A stretch of 64,000 bases of DNA from Clostridia bacterium. Its GTDB lineage: Bacteria; Bacillota; Clostridia; Oscillospirales; CAG-272. Both the position numbers and the translations under genes were made by a program. Shown here one piece after another: positions 7,588 through 15,565 of the stretch (position 1 is the first letter of the stretch; each line of letters opens with the position of its first letter). The notes under the pieces are model-generated. The model searched no databases and was not told the DNA's origin. It worked only from the letters and a program-made list of their open reading frames with translations. The DNA is taken from positions 1 to 64,000 of the forward strand of contig JAFTRY010000034.1 of NCBI GenBank assembly GCA_017462035.1. The letters run 5' to 3'.

Positions 7588-8832
7588 TTACTTCCTGTGT
7601 ATCGTGTAGGGCACCTCCTCCGCTTTTTTTGAGAGAAGTCCCCAAAGAACGGCGGCGAGGAAGCGAAGCCCATTGGCAAGGAGAATTGAAAGTACAAAAC
7701 CGTAAAGCCCCCTTAGGGCGGTACCGATGGCAACACAGGTGAAAAATACCGCGGCATAGGAACCGTTAAAGAAGAACTGCTTCTTTTCTCCCTTGAAGCG
7801 GAGAAGAATGATCATGAGTACGCCGGAGACAAAATAGAAGATCTGTCCGAGGATCGCGGGGAAGAAATAGGGGGTAGCCGCCTCCAGCATATCGGGATAC
7901 AGGATCCCGATGAGCCACGGGGATACGATCATACAGCCGATCAGGGCGATCCCGCCGAACAGAAGCGCGGCGACGACGATCCCAAGCCACATTTTTCTGG
8001 TCAGTGCTCCTTGATACCTGGAGAGATAGCTAATGACCAGAGAGTTGATGGGAAGGGTAAACATGGCAACGATCTTTCCAATGAGGGAGGCAACGTAATA
8101 GAGCGTGACGGCAGAGCCGTCCCCCGTGATAGCCAGGAGGAGAATCCGATCTGCGTGCAGAACGATGTTATCGATCAAGGCAGAGAGCAGAATAAAGCCA
8201 ATGCTGGAAAGAATCAGTCGGAATTCCTTTGTGGGACGGAAGAAAGGGGCGCGGTAAATGGAGCCCCGAATCACTACGTAAAGTACGGACAGAGCCTCGC
8301 CGATGATCAGCGTTACCATCCAGTAGCCTGTGGAACGGAAGACCAGAAGTCCAAGAATATATCCGGCGGAGATCAGCAGATAATAGACGAGATACCGAAG
8401 GAAATCGGTGCGGATGCGGAACTCCACCTCGGAATAATAACGGAGCATGGTGACGAAGATCAGTACCACGAAGAAAAGCACGGAAAGAGGTGTTGCCAGT
8501 TCCAGACGGTAGAGGTAAATCACGCCGAGAATCCCGCACACCGCTCCCATAGCAAGGAGGATCAGATTGTAGTCACCGCTGTTGGTTCGTCCCTTTTCCA
8601 CTCCCAACAGACGGGAACAGTTGACCGCATAGCCGCAGGTTCCGGCGGTGATGGCGATCATGGATAGAATTGCCAGAGCAACACCGTATTGTTCCTCGCC
8701 CATTTGCCGCTCAAAGGTTGGGTAGATCCAGAATTGGATCACCATGTTAAAAATAGCGGTAGCACCTACGCTGTATATCAAATTCAATAGCTTCTGTCGA
8801 TTGTTTTTGTTCAGAACATCCTGTTTTTTCAT
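7588..8832 (-). CDS. Polysaccharide flippase-like membrane protein (MOP superfamily)
   Basis: A 414-residue integral membrane protein with about 12 hydrophobic segments spread over its whole length and few charged loops. The opening (MVIQFWIYPTF, GEEQYGVA) is typical of Wzx-type oligosaccharide flippases that move lipid-linked glycans across the membrane. The substrate is unknown and no glycosyltransferase gene is adjacent; a GT8 unit lies 5 kb away. The ribosome binding site AAAGGA (8855-8860) is 22 nt from the ATG, but a 7-bp hairpin (8839-8853) between them would bring the two together. It has its own sigma-A promoter. Confidence 0.83.
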   Translation of the reverse strand: MKKQDVLNKNNRQKLLNLIYSVGATAIFNMVIQFWIYPTFERQMGEEQYGVALAILSMIAITAGTCGYAVNCSRLLGVEKGRTNSGDYNLILLAMGAVCGILGVIYLYRLELATPLSVLFFVVLIFVTMLRYYSEVEFRIRTDFLRYLVYYLLISAGYILGLLVFRSTGYWMVTLIIGEALSVLYVVIRGSIYRAPFFRPTKEFRLILSSIGFILLSALIDNIVLHADRILLLAITGDGSAVTLYYVASLIGKIVAMFTLPINSLVISYLSRYQGALTRKMWLGIVVAALLFGGIALIGCMIVSPWLIGILYPDMLEAATPYFFPAILGQIFYFVSGVLMIILLRFKGEKKQFFFNGSYAAVFFTCVAIGTALRGLYGFVLSILLANGLRFLAAVLWGLLSKKAEEVPYTIHRK

Positions 8833-8879
8833 AGGTGTGCTTGCCCGGCAAGCGTCCTTTCTGATTACTGTACGAATTT

Positions 8880-8908
8880 ATTATACCACGAAGCCCCTCT
8901 TTTGTAAA
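8880..8908 (-). promoter_or_regulatory. Promoter of the flippase gene
   Basis: On the minus strand TTTACA (8908-8903) and TATAAT (8885-8880) are separated by 17 bp. Confidence 0.8.
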
Positions 8909-8956
8909 GAGATTTCAGGAAATCAGCGACGCTATGTCAAACGGTTGGAACGCTCT

Positions 8957-9763
8957 TCAGAAGGAAATGGGATAATCCCCATATCCCATGCAACAGGAGA
9001 TCCCCGTTAGACTATATCTCTGCATCTCCACGGTTGCAATGAGAATACAAAGACAGGTGTGGTACATATCGTTGATGTCGTACGTGCGCCCCAGGGACTT
9101 GTGCTTGGACACCTTTTCAATCACGATTTTCTGGGCAATCAATCGGTCCAAGGTAAGGCGTAGCTCCTCCTCGGATATGCCCAGCTTCTCCTGAAGCTCC
9201 CCGTAGCTGATGTCACTCATAGATAGGATCGCCATGCAAACCAGGAAGCAGACCCGATCCGACAGGGCAGGCAATAGAGTCGTGGCAAATTCGGCGGTGT
9301 CCCGATTGATGTGCTCAAAAAAGGAGCGGGTCAGGATCGCGCCGTAGCCCCTTCCGGAAAGCAGAGAGACCCCGTTGGGACCCGCGAGATGAGCAGGAAC
9401 GTCACGAATGGGGATCTTACCCTTCAGATTCCCTCTGCTGATACCGTGATGGGCGTAGCCAAACAGGGTCAAAGCATCCTCATAAGACTCCTTACTCATT
9501 TGTGGATGCGCTGCCACTTTCCGGAAGAGCTTTTCATAAATTTCATCGTAGGAAATGTCTTGTCCGTAAAATAGATAATCAATGCTGACACCAAAGTGAT
9601 CGGCGATCAAAGGCAAGGTCTGAGTATCGGGCAGAGAGGCACCAGTCTCCCACTTTGAAACCGCTTGGGGAGTAATATTCAACGTGCTTGCCAGTTGTTC
9701 TTGGGTGATTCCCTTTTTCTTTCGCAATTCGACAATGTTTTTCGCAATATTGATTTCCTTCAT
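8957..9763 (-). CDS. XRE family regulator with C-terminal winged-helix-like domain
   Basis: A 268-residue DNA-binding protein. Residues 7-62 form a clear XRE helix-turn-helix (GITQEQLASTLNITPQAVSKWE). A middle region of unknown fold follows. Residues of about 170-230 (SYGELQEKLGISEEELRLTLDRLIAQKIV) read like a winged-helix DNA-binding domain. The last 25 residues are Cys-, Tyr- and Gly-rich (ISCCMGYGDYP). GGAGGAAG precedes the ATG, and it has its own promoter. It sits upstream of the flippase gene on the same strand, so it may regulate it, but no ligand domain is recognised. Confidence 0.8.
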   Translation of the reverse strand: MKEINIAKNIVELRKKKGITQEQLASTLNITPQAVSKWETGASLPDTQTLPLIADHFGVSIDYLFYGQDISYDEIYEKLFRKVAAHPQMSKESYEDALTLFGYAHHGISRGNLKGKIPIRDVPAHLAGPNGVSLLSGRGYGAILTRSFFEHINRDTAEFATTLLPALSDRVCFLVCMAILSMSDISYGELQEKLGISEEELRLTLDRLIAQKIVIEKVSKHKSLGRTYDINDMYHTCLCILIATVEMQRYSLTGISCCMGYGDYPISF

Positions 9764-9810
9764 AACTTCCTCCGGCTAAATTTTACCGTGCATGCTTCGG
9801 TTCTGTATGT

Positions 9811-9839
9811 ATTGTATCATAAATTCCGTCCAATGTAAA
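9811..9839 (-). promoter_or_regulatory. Promoter of the XRE regulator gene
   Basis: On the minus strand TTTACA (9839-9834) and TACAAT (9816-9811) are separated by 17 bp. Confidence 0.75.
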
Positions 9840-10045
9840 CAACCTTGCGAGAGGGAGACTCAACTGTGGGTTGTGTCATGCAGAAGTAGCTATCTTGGCG
9901 GTTGGACGTGGCAAGCGAAATGAAAAAGTCCAATGAAATCAATGAAAAAAGACAAGAGAGTTGTGGGTTGCGGTCTGCTTTTTTGTGCCTCAAATTTCAG
10001 AAAAAAGCTACGTGAAAAAAAGAGGATTTATTTTGTCGAAAGGGG

Positions 10046-10074
10046 TTGACATTTGAAAAATAGTGTGGTAAACT
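10046..10074 (+). promoter_or_regulatory. Promoter of the ABC exporter-DUF1854 operon
   Basis: TTGACA (10046-10051) and TAAACT (10069-10074) are 17 bp apart. Transcription would start near 10081, which excludes the upstream TTG at 10053 as a start codon. Confidence 0.7.
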
Positions 10075-10124
10075 TTACGGACAAAAGGAAAAGGAGGGCG
10101 CCGTTTATCGGCTGTAACCGGATT

Positions 10125-12398
10125 ATGAACACACCGTTTCTTACCAACCAGAAGCTGGCAGACTCTCAGATCCAGACCATTATCGGTTTGAGTACTCCGG
10201 AAAACCCCGTTGTCTTTGCCGTCGTCGGAGAAATCTCGAAAACGGCTCAGTATGCCACGATGGCGTTGCTTGCCACTCACACTGAGATTTTTACCTATGA
10301 TTTCAGCACTGAAGCCCTGTCCCGTCGGTATGCCTTTTCGGAGATCGAGGAGATCTTCAACAAGAGAATGTACGGAAACGCCATGATGAGAATACGGCTC
10401 AAGGACGGAAGCCTACACGACCTGTTTCGCTTTACCTTCACCGTTACTGCCATCTGTGATGCCGTTCGTACCTATGTGACCGAGCTGAGAGACGGGGGAG
10501 AGGTAAAAGACGCCATTACCATGATGGAAGGCGTTTATGACAAGATGCTGTCGGTTTGCCCTAAGTGCGGACGAACTCTCTCCGCTCCCGGTGTGCCCTG
10601 TATCAACTGCATGAAGAAGGGTAGACTTCTGAAAAAGCTGGGAGGGTACTTGAAACCTGAGGCTCCGATTTTGATCGTTTCGGTTTTCCTTTCCATTCTG
10701 ACTACCGCCATGACTCTCGTTCCTCCGATGCTCACGAAATCTCTGGTGGATGATATTTTGCCCAATCGAAATCGTCAGATGCTGCTGACCGTGGTGATCT
10801 CCTTGATTGTGATCCATCTGTTGCACTATACTATGGCGGGTATCAGGGGCTATATGCTTCGGGTGTCGGGAAACAAGATCGTTGCCCGGATTCGCTGTGA
10901 CGTGTACCAGAAGGCTCAGCACCTGCCCATGCGATTCTACGACAAGACCTCTACAGGGGCGGTAATCAACCGTATCAGCGGCGATACCGCTACGATCCAG
11001 TCGTTTATGCTTCGCATTACCCAGGAGGTCGTGGTTCAGTTCTTTAAGCTGGTGGGAATCGTGGTAGTGATGCTTTGCCTCAATCCCATGCTTACGCTGT
11101 ATTCACTGGTTCCCGTTCCTCTGGTGGTGATCGGTTCCCGTATCTTTCGTAAGAAAATTGCTCCCTTTTACCGTCGGATTTGGCGCCGTTCCTCGGCGGT
11201 GACCTCGGTGCTCACGGACACGATCCCGGGTATTCGAGTCATTAAGTCCTTTACCAACGAAAAGAATTCCGTCAAACGCTTTGAGAGTTGCGTGGAGGAC
11301 TGGCGTGAGACCGACTCCAAAGCGGGAAAAATTCTCAACGCCTATCCCGCTATCGTTAATTTGCTGATGGCTTGCGGAGGCGTGGTGATCTGGGCGCTTG
11401 GTGGAAATATGGTTATCAATGGCTTGGAGTTTGGTAGCGGCACTACTATCTCGGTCGGACTGTTGGTGTCCTTCATCTCCTACGCTACTATGTTTTACGA
11501 TCCCGTTAACTTCTTTGCTAACCTGTCCGATTCCATGCAAAGCGCGTTAGCATCCACTGAGCGAATTATGGATATTCTGGATGCTGAGCCAGAGCATGAC
11601 TTTGGAAAGGGAAATACCAATGCCGATATCGGCGGGAGGATCGAATTCAAAAACGTCAGCTTTTCCTTTGACCGAACCAAGAAGGTACTGAAGGATATCA
11701 ATCTGACCATTGAGCCGGGCGACGTGGTGGGGATTGTAGGTACCACCGGTTCGGGTAAGTCTACGCTGATCAATCTGCTTCTTCGTTACTATGATCACTA
11801 TGAGGGGCAAATCACGGTTGGAGGTGTGGATATTCGGGATATTGATATGGAGTATTACCGATCCCATATCGGCTACGTTCAGCAAGAGCCCATGATGTTC
11901 CATGACAGCATTTATAATAATATAGCTTACGGAGACGCTTCCTTCTCGGTAGATGAGGTCATCAATGCCGCTGATATCGCCAACGCCCACGAGTTTATTG
12001 TCCGTCAGCCGGACGGCTACGATTCGATATTGGGAGAGCGGGGCGTAGGGCTTTCGGGCGGAGAACGGCAGAGAATTTCGATTGCCCGAGCCATGCTCCG
12101 AAATCCCAAGATGTTGGTCTTTGATGAGGCAACCGCATCGGTGGACTCCGAAACCGAGCATCTGATCCAGGATGCTATCGAGCACCTGATCAGCGGAAGA
12201 ACAACTCTGATGATTGCTCACCGTCTGTCTACTTTGTCCAAAGCAAATAAGATCGTGGTGGTGGATAACGGAGAGATTTTGGAGTGCGGAACTCCTCAGG
12301 AGCTCATGGAGAAAAAAGGAAAGTACTACCGATTGGTACAGATCCAATCCATGTCCGATCAAGTGGCAAAGTCCCGACGGGCAGAGAACTTTGAATAA
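10125..12398 (+). CDS. ABC exporter with N-terminal PH-like domain and zinc ribbon
   Basis: A 757-residue fused permease/ATPase. Residues 1-120 look like a small beta domain of the bacterial PH type (inference from strand pattern). A zinc ribbon follows with Cys145, Cys148, Cys159 and Cys162. Then comes a six-helix exporter membrane domain (about 180-460) and a nucleotide-binding domain with Walker A (GTTGSGKST, Lys545), signature LSGGERQR and Walker B MLVFDEAT. The export substrate is unknown. The ATG at 10125 is 26 nt from AAGGAGG (10091-10098), with a short GCCG/CGGC hairpin between, so the start is less certain than usual. The DUF1854 gene follows after 11 bp. Confidence 0.85.
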   Translation: MNTPFLTNQKLADSQIQTIIGLSTPENPVVFAVVGEISKTAQYATMALLATHTEIFTYDFSTEALSRRYAFSEIEEIFNKRMYGNAMMRIRLKDGSLHDLFRFTFTVTAICDAVRTYVTELRDGGEVKDAITMMEGVYDKMLSVCPKCGRTLSAPGVPCINCMKKGRLLKKLGGYLKPEAPILIVSVFLSILTTAMTLVPPMLTKSLVDDILPNRNRQMLLTVVISLIVIHLLHYTMAGIRGYMLRVSGNKIVARIRCDVYQKAQHLPMRFYDKTSTGAVINRISGDTATIQSFMLRITQEVVVQFFKLVGIVVVMLCLNPMLTLYSLVPVPLVVIGSRIFRKKIAPFYRRIWRRSSAVTSVLTDTIPGIRVIKSFTNEKNSVKRFESCVEDWRETDSKAGKILNAYPAIVNLLMACGGVVIWALGGNMVINGLEFGSGTTISVGLLVSFISYATMFYDPVNFFANLSDSMQSALASTERIMDILDAEPEHDFGKGNTNADIGGRIEFKNVSFSFDRTKKVLKDINLTIEPGDVVGIVGTTGSGKSTLINLLLRYYDHYEGQITVGGVDIRDIDMEYYRSHIGYVQQEPMMFHDSIYNNIAYGDASFSVDEVINAADIANAHEFIVRQPDGYDSILGERGVGLSGGERQRISIARAMLRNPKMLVFDEATASVDSETEHLIQDAIEHLISGRTTLMIAHRLSTLSKANKIVVVDNGEILECGTPQELMEKKGKYYRLVQIQSMSDQVAKSRRAENFE

Positions 12399-12409
12399 GG
12401 AGGTCTTCT

Positions 12410-12901
12410 ATGGGACGTATCTATATTGACCGTTACACGGGAAGCCTGGAGCGAACCGACCTGTATTTGGTTCGGTTGACCTTAAAGGACGGAACGGTGT
12501 ATGAGGACCTGGAGCCCCGTATGCTTTTTCCCTTTACCAATCATACGATGTTCATCACGCTTCTGAATCGTGAAGAGAAGGAGCTGGGATTTGTACGGGA
12601 TCTGGAGGAGCTGGATCGGGACTCACGGCAAGCGCTGGAGGAGTGTTTCCGGGAATATTACATGGTTCCGAAGATCCTTCGGCTGTTGGAATGTGAGGAC
12701 AAGTTCGGATCTCTTAAGTGGAAGGTGGAGACCGATCACGGTATCGTTACCTTCCGTATCCGGAACCGACACAGCGACATTAAGCATCTATACGGCACTA
12801 AGCGGGTGATTATTCGAGATTCCAACGATAATCGTTATGAGATCCCCGATTATACCGCCATGGATGCCCATAGCAATCGATTGTTGTTTTCTTACTTATA
12901 A
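12410..12901 (+). CDS. DUF1854 domain protein
   Basis: A 163-residue protein that matches DUF1854 by its C-terminal signature FRIRNRHSDIKHLYGT followed by RVIIRDSNDNRYEIPD. In other bacteria DUF1854 proteins accompany ABC exporters, in some cases next to cyanophycin genes; no cyanophycin gene is in this window. AGGAGG precedes the ATG, and it lies 11 bp after the ABC exporter gene, so the two form one operon and probably one system. It has no membrane segment and is expected in the cytoplasm. Its biochemical role is not known. Confidence 0.85.
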   Translation: MGRIYIDRYTGSLERTDLYLVRLTLKDGTVYEDLEPRMLFPFTNHTMFITLLNREEKELGFVRDLEELDRDSRQALEECFREYYMVPKILRLLECEDKFGSLKWKVETDHGIVTFRIRNRHSDIKHLYGTKRVIIRDSNDNRYEIPDYTAMDAHSNRLLFSYL

Positions 12902-12910
12902 CAAAAACCG

Positions 12911-12960
12911 GGGACTGCTTCATTTAGCGCAGAGCATCTAAATGAAGCAGTCCCAATTTT
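12911..12960. terminator. Bidirectional terminator between convergent operons
   Basis: A perfect 16-bp stem (12911-12926 with 12939-12954) with a 12-nt loop is flanked by A and T runs on both sides. Confidence 0.88.
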
Positions 12961-14732
12961 TATTTTACTTCTGTGGTGTAGGTAAGGGGAATGTGATATT
13001 CCGTCTCGTAGATGTCTTTCCATACTGCCGCGTTCTGTTCCATCATCCGCTCCATGTTCTTTTTGTAGGAAATACCGGATTGAGGGTATATGGGAGGAGC
13101 GATGTGAATGGTATATTCTTGAACGTAGAACCCGTCATCCCCCAGGATCTCGGAGTCCTTCATGGTAATGAAGCAGGGCAGAACGGGTACCTGGTTTTTG
13201 GCGGCAAAGAGGTAGGCACCCTCTTTCAAGGGCTTTGGCTTTCGATAGTTCCACCACATACTTTGCTCGGGGTAAACCAGGACGAAATTTCCTTCCTTTA
13301 AGAGCTGTCCCGTTGCCTCTGTAAATTTGTTCAATGTCTTACGGTTGGAGGAGAGGGGAAGGGTGTTGCAGTGCCGCATGAGAAATCCGTAGAATCCGGG
13401 GAAGGAAGTGTAGTTTCCTTCCCGAATCACACGGTAGAAGGTGCGGTCCGTCTGACCGGATGCCTCGTAAGCCAGCTGAATGGCAAAGCTGTCGAAGGCG
13501 TTAAAGTGATTGCAGGTGACCACGGCACCGCTCTGCAAGCCTTGGAAATGCTCAATACCGCGGATTTCCTTGATGATCAGCTTTTTCTCGTCCAGTAGAC
13601 CCTTCACGAATTTTCGTGCCATCATATAAGCAAGCTTGGTCTTGAGCCGTTGGTTGATGCCACGGCGGTAATAGTCCACGTCCTCGGGTAGAAGCGGCTT
13701 GGTGGGGGGATCCTCCTCTACATCCTCGTCGAAGCGACCTTCCCGTTCGTATTGCTCGATCTTTTGGAGGATTTCTACTCGCTCCCGGTTACGGTTGCGT
13801 TGATTGACCCGATTCAAATAATTATCTTCTTTGTTTGTTTCGGCAATGGCAAGTGCCAAGAGATTGTCAGCGGAGACTTGGTCGCGGCGGCGTTCTTCGT
13901 CGGTGTAGGAGTCGAGAATTTGCTTGATATCCTTATAGACCGAGGTCTCAGCGGCATAGCGCCAGAAGATATCCCCATGGCGGCAATCGGCATAATGCCA
14001 GGGCTTGTTGACCATGATATAGTGGAGAACATTCGCCTCCTCAATGGGATAGGGAATCTCTCCGAAGATCTCGGTATTCCAACGCTGATCCAGCCAGTAT
14101 ACATGATCCTTACAGATCAAATTCAGGTAGTCCTCGTCTTGGGTGACAACAAAATTGTAGGTGAGAAGGTACTGAATAAATTTATCGAGAACAAAGCGCA
14201 GACGGAACTGATTACAGTTGATCAGAATGACTCCAGCGTTGAAGAAATTATAGCGGGAGACCCCTACTACTTTTTCGGCGTAGGTTCCGTATTCGTCCAC
14301 TTGAACCATTGCCTGCTCGTGGCAGGCACCCAGATAGGCATCTCGAATATCAGTAAGGTAAAGCTGACTGATGTCGCCTTGAACCACTGTGTCACTGTCA
14401 ATGTACACAGCTTTGTCATATTCGGGAAACATTTCAGCAATAAATAAGCGATAATATGTGGTTTTTGAGTAGTAGTCTCTCAGGGGAAGTCTGTCGGCAA
14501 TAGAGTGAAGATAGTCGGTCACATCGTCAAAGGAGATCTCAAAATGAGGATTGTCCTGGGCGAGAGCGTAGACCTGCTCTTTCGTTTCTTCCTTGATGTC
14601 GGTATGCAAAATGTGAACCCGGTAATGGTATTCCTTAGAGGCGTTTTGCATGATGGAGTGGAGGGAAACTACGGTAAACTTGACAAATGCGTTGTCACAG
14701 GCGTAAAAAATCGGAATGTAGGAACGTGCCAT
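12960..14732 (-). CDS. GT8 glycosyltransferase fused to PlsC-like acyltransferase
   Basis: A 590-residue two-domain protein. Residues 1-275 are a GT8 glycosyltransferase with the metal-binding DxD at Asp112-Asp114 (YIDSDTVV) and the late HYIMVNKPWH segment near 237-246. A charged linker (about 276-350) leads to a lysophosphatidate acyltransferase-like domain with His409-x4-Asp414 (NHFNAFD), YPEQS at 487-491 and a following GAYLFA segment. GT8 enzymes transfer sugars from nucleotide sugars with retention, and PlsC-type domains transfer acyl groups. Joining them suggests building an acylated glycan or glycolipid at the membrane (inference). The ATG overlaps the stop of the preceding GT8 gene by one base. 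Both active sites look intact. Confidence 0.88.
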   Translation of the reverse strand: MARSYIPIFYACDNAFVKFTVVSLHSIMQNASKEYHYRVHILHTDIKEETKEQVYALAQDNPHFEISFDDVTDYLHSIADRLPLRDYYSKTTYYRLFIAEMFPEYDKAVYIDSDTVVQGDISQLYLTDIRDAYLGACHEQAMVQVDEYGTYAEKVVGVSRYNFFNAGVILINCNQFRLRFVLDKFIQYLLTYNFVVTQDEDYLNLICKDHVYWLDQRWNTEIFGEIPYPIEEANVLHYIMVNKPWHYADCRHGDIFWRYAAETSVYKDIKQILDSYTDEERRRDQVSADNLLALAIAETNKEDNYLNRVNQRNRNRERVEILQKIEQYEREGRFDEDVEEDPPTKPLLPEDVDYYRRGINQRLKTKLAYMMARKFVKGLLDEKKLIIKEIRGIEHFQGLQSGAVVTCNHFNAFDSFAIQLAYEASGQTDRTFYRVIREGNYTSFPGFYGFLMRHCNTLPLSSNRKTLNKFTEATGQLLKEGNFVLVYPEQSMWWNYRKPKPLKEGAYLFAAKNQVPVLPCFITMKDSEILGDDGFYVQEYTIHIAPPIYPQSGISYKKNMERMMEQNAAVWKDIYETEYHIPLTYTTEVK

Positions 14733-15565
14733 TATAAAACCTCTCTTTGATATTGTTCTTTTAGGGATAGATATTCGTTCAAAATATCGTCAAATTGGCG
14801 GTAACCGAACACTCGGCGAACCTCCTCCACCTGCCACTGCTTGATGTTGGCGGTGTGAGGATAGGGAAGCCAGAAGAGACGCTTGGAAAAATGCCGCACC
14901 ACCGTGTGACGGTGGAGAAATTTCTGATCGTTGAAGCGTTGCGGAAGCATCTTTTTCTTCGTGGTTGCTCGGATGAGAGCACTCTGATCCGCAAAGGTCA
15001 GCTTTTTCTTTCGCAGCCAGTCCCTCGCTTTTTCCAGAATTCCCGTTTCCTTCATGCGCTTTAGATGAAACAAGAGAACGCCGGCGTTGATGTAGTTGGG
15101 AGAGATCAAATATTTTCCGTAGTGATCCCGAGCCGCGGCGTATTCGTAACTTGAAAGATTTCGATCGTAGAGCAGATGAACGTCTCTTTGGAAGAGAATA
15201 TCAGCGTCCAGATAGAGAATTTTATCGGGCATATTCGGTACCAGATCGGCAAGGAGACGGATCAGGGTATAGGGGGAGCAGTAGGCACCCTCATTGGGAC
15301 AGCCGCTGAACTCCCGTTGATAAAGCTCGGTGACATCGATCAAAATTGCCCGGTTTTCCGGGTTGTAACCGGTGAGAACACGTCGGAAAAAGTCCATTTG
15401 CTTTTCGGTTACAGGGCGGTAGCTCTCTTTCAGATAGGAGACATCCATCGTATACACGTAAAAGCAAAAGGGTTCCGAGGAATCGGTTCGCTTGAGTATA
15501 GACAGGGCGCAGGTCAGTATACCGTCGAAGACCTGATCGTTCCCGCACATTAATATATTAACCAT
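14732..15565 (-). CDS. GT8 family glycosyltransferase
   Basis: A 277-residue single-domain GT8 enzyme. The DxD motif is Asp120-Asp122 in LYLDADILF, and the NYINAGVLLF segment typical of GT8 follows near residue 155. It overlaps the upstream acyltransferase gene by 8 bp and the downstream fusion gene by 1 base, so all three are co-translated. Its opening (MVNILMCGNDQVFDG) and 277-residue length resemble GT8 members that act on cell-surface glycans. The donor and acceptor sugars cannot be predicted. Confidence 0.88.
   Translation of the reverse strand: MVNILMCGNDQVFDGILTCALSILKRTDSSEPFCFYVYTMDVSYLKESYRPVTEKQMDFFRRVLTGYNPENRAILIDVTELYQREFSGCPNEGAYCSPYTLIRLLADLVPNMPDKILYLDADILFQRDVHLLYDRNLSSYEYAAARDHYGKYLISPNYINAGVLLFHLKRMKETGILEKARDWLRKKKLTFADQSALIRATTKKKMLPQRFNDQKFLHRHTVVRHFSKRLFWLPYPHTANIKQWQVEEVRRVFGYRQFDDILNEYLSLKEQYQREVL

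Larger units (their letters stand above)
9764..10124. other. Divergent intergenic region
   Basis: This 361-bp gap carries the minus-strand promoter of the XRE gene (9811-9839) and the plus-strand promoter of the ABC exporter (10046-10074). Two imperfect copies of an 18-bp sequence containing TGTGGGTTG occur at 9864-9881 and 9961-9978. No gene is seen. Confidence 0.6.

Noticed and set aside
8011..8667. A long plus-strand frame opposite the flippase
   Set aside because: Its composition is that of an antisense shadow (rich in Asp, Gln, Gly, Glu) and it has no supporting start.
10053..10124. A TTG start at 10053 for the ABC exporter
   Set aside because: It lies between the -35 and -10 boxes, upstream of the predicted start of transcription.
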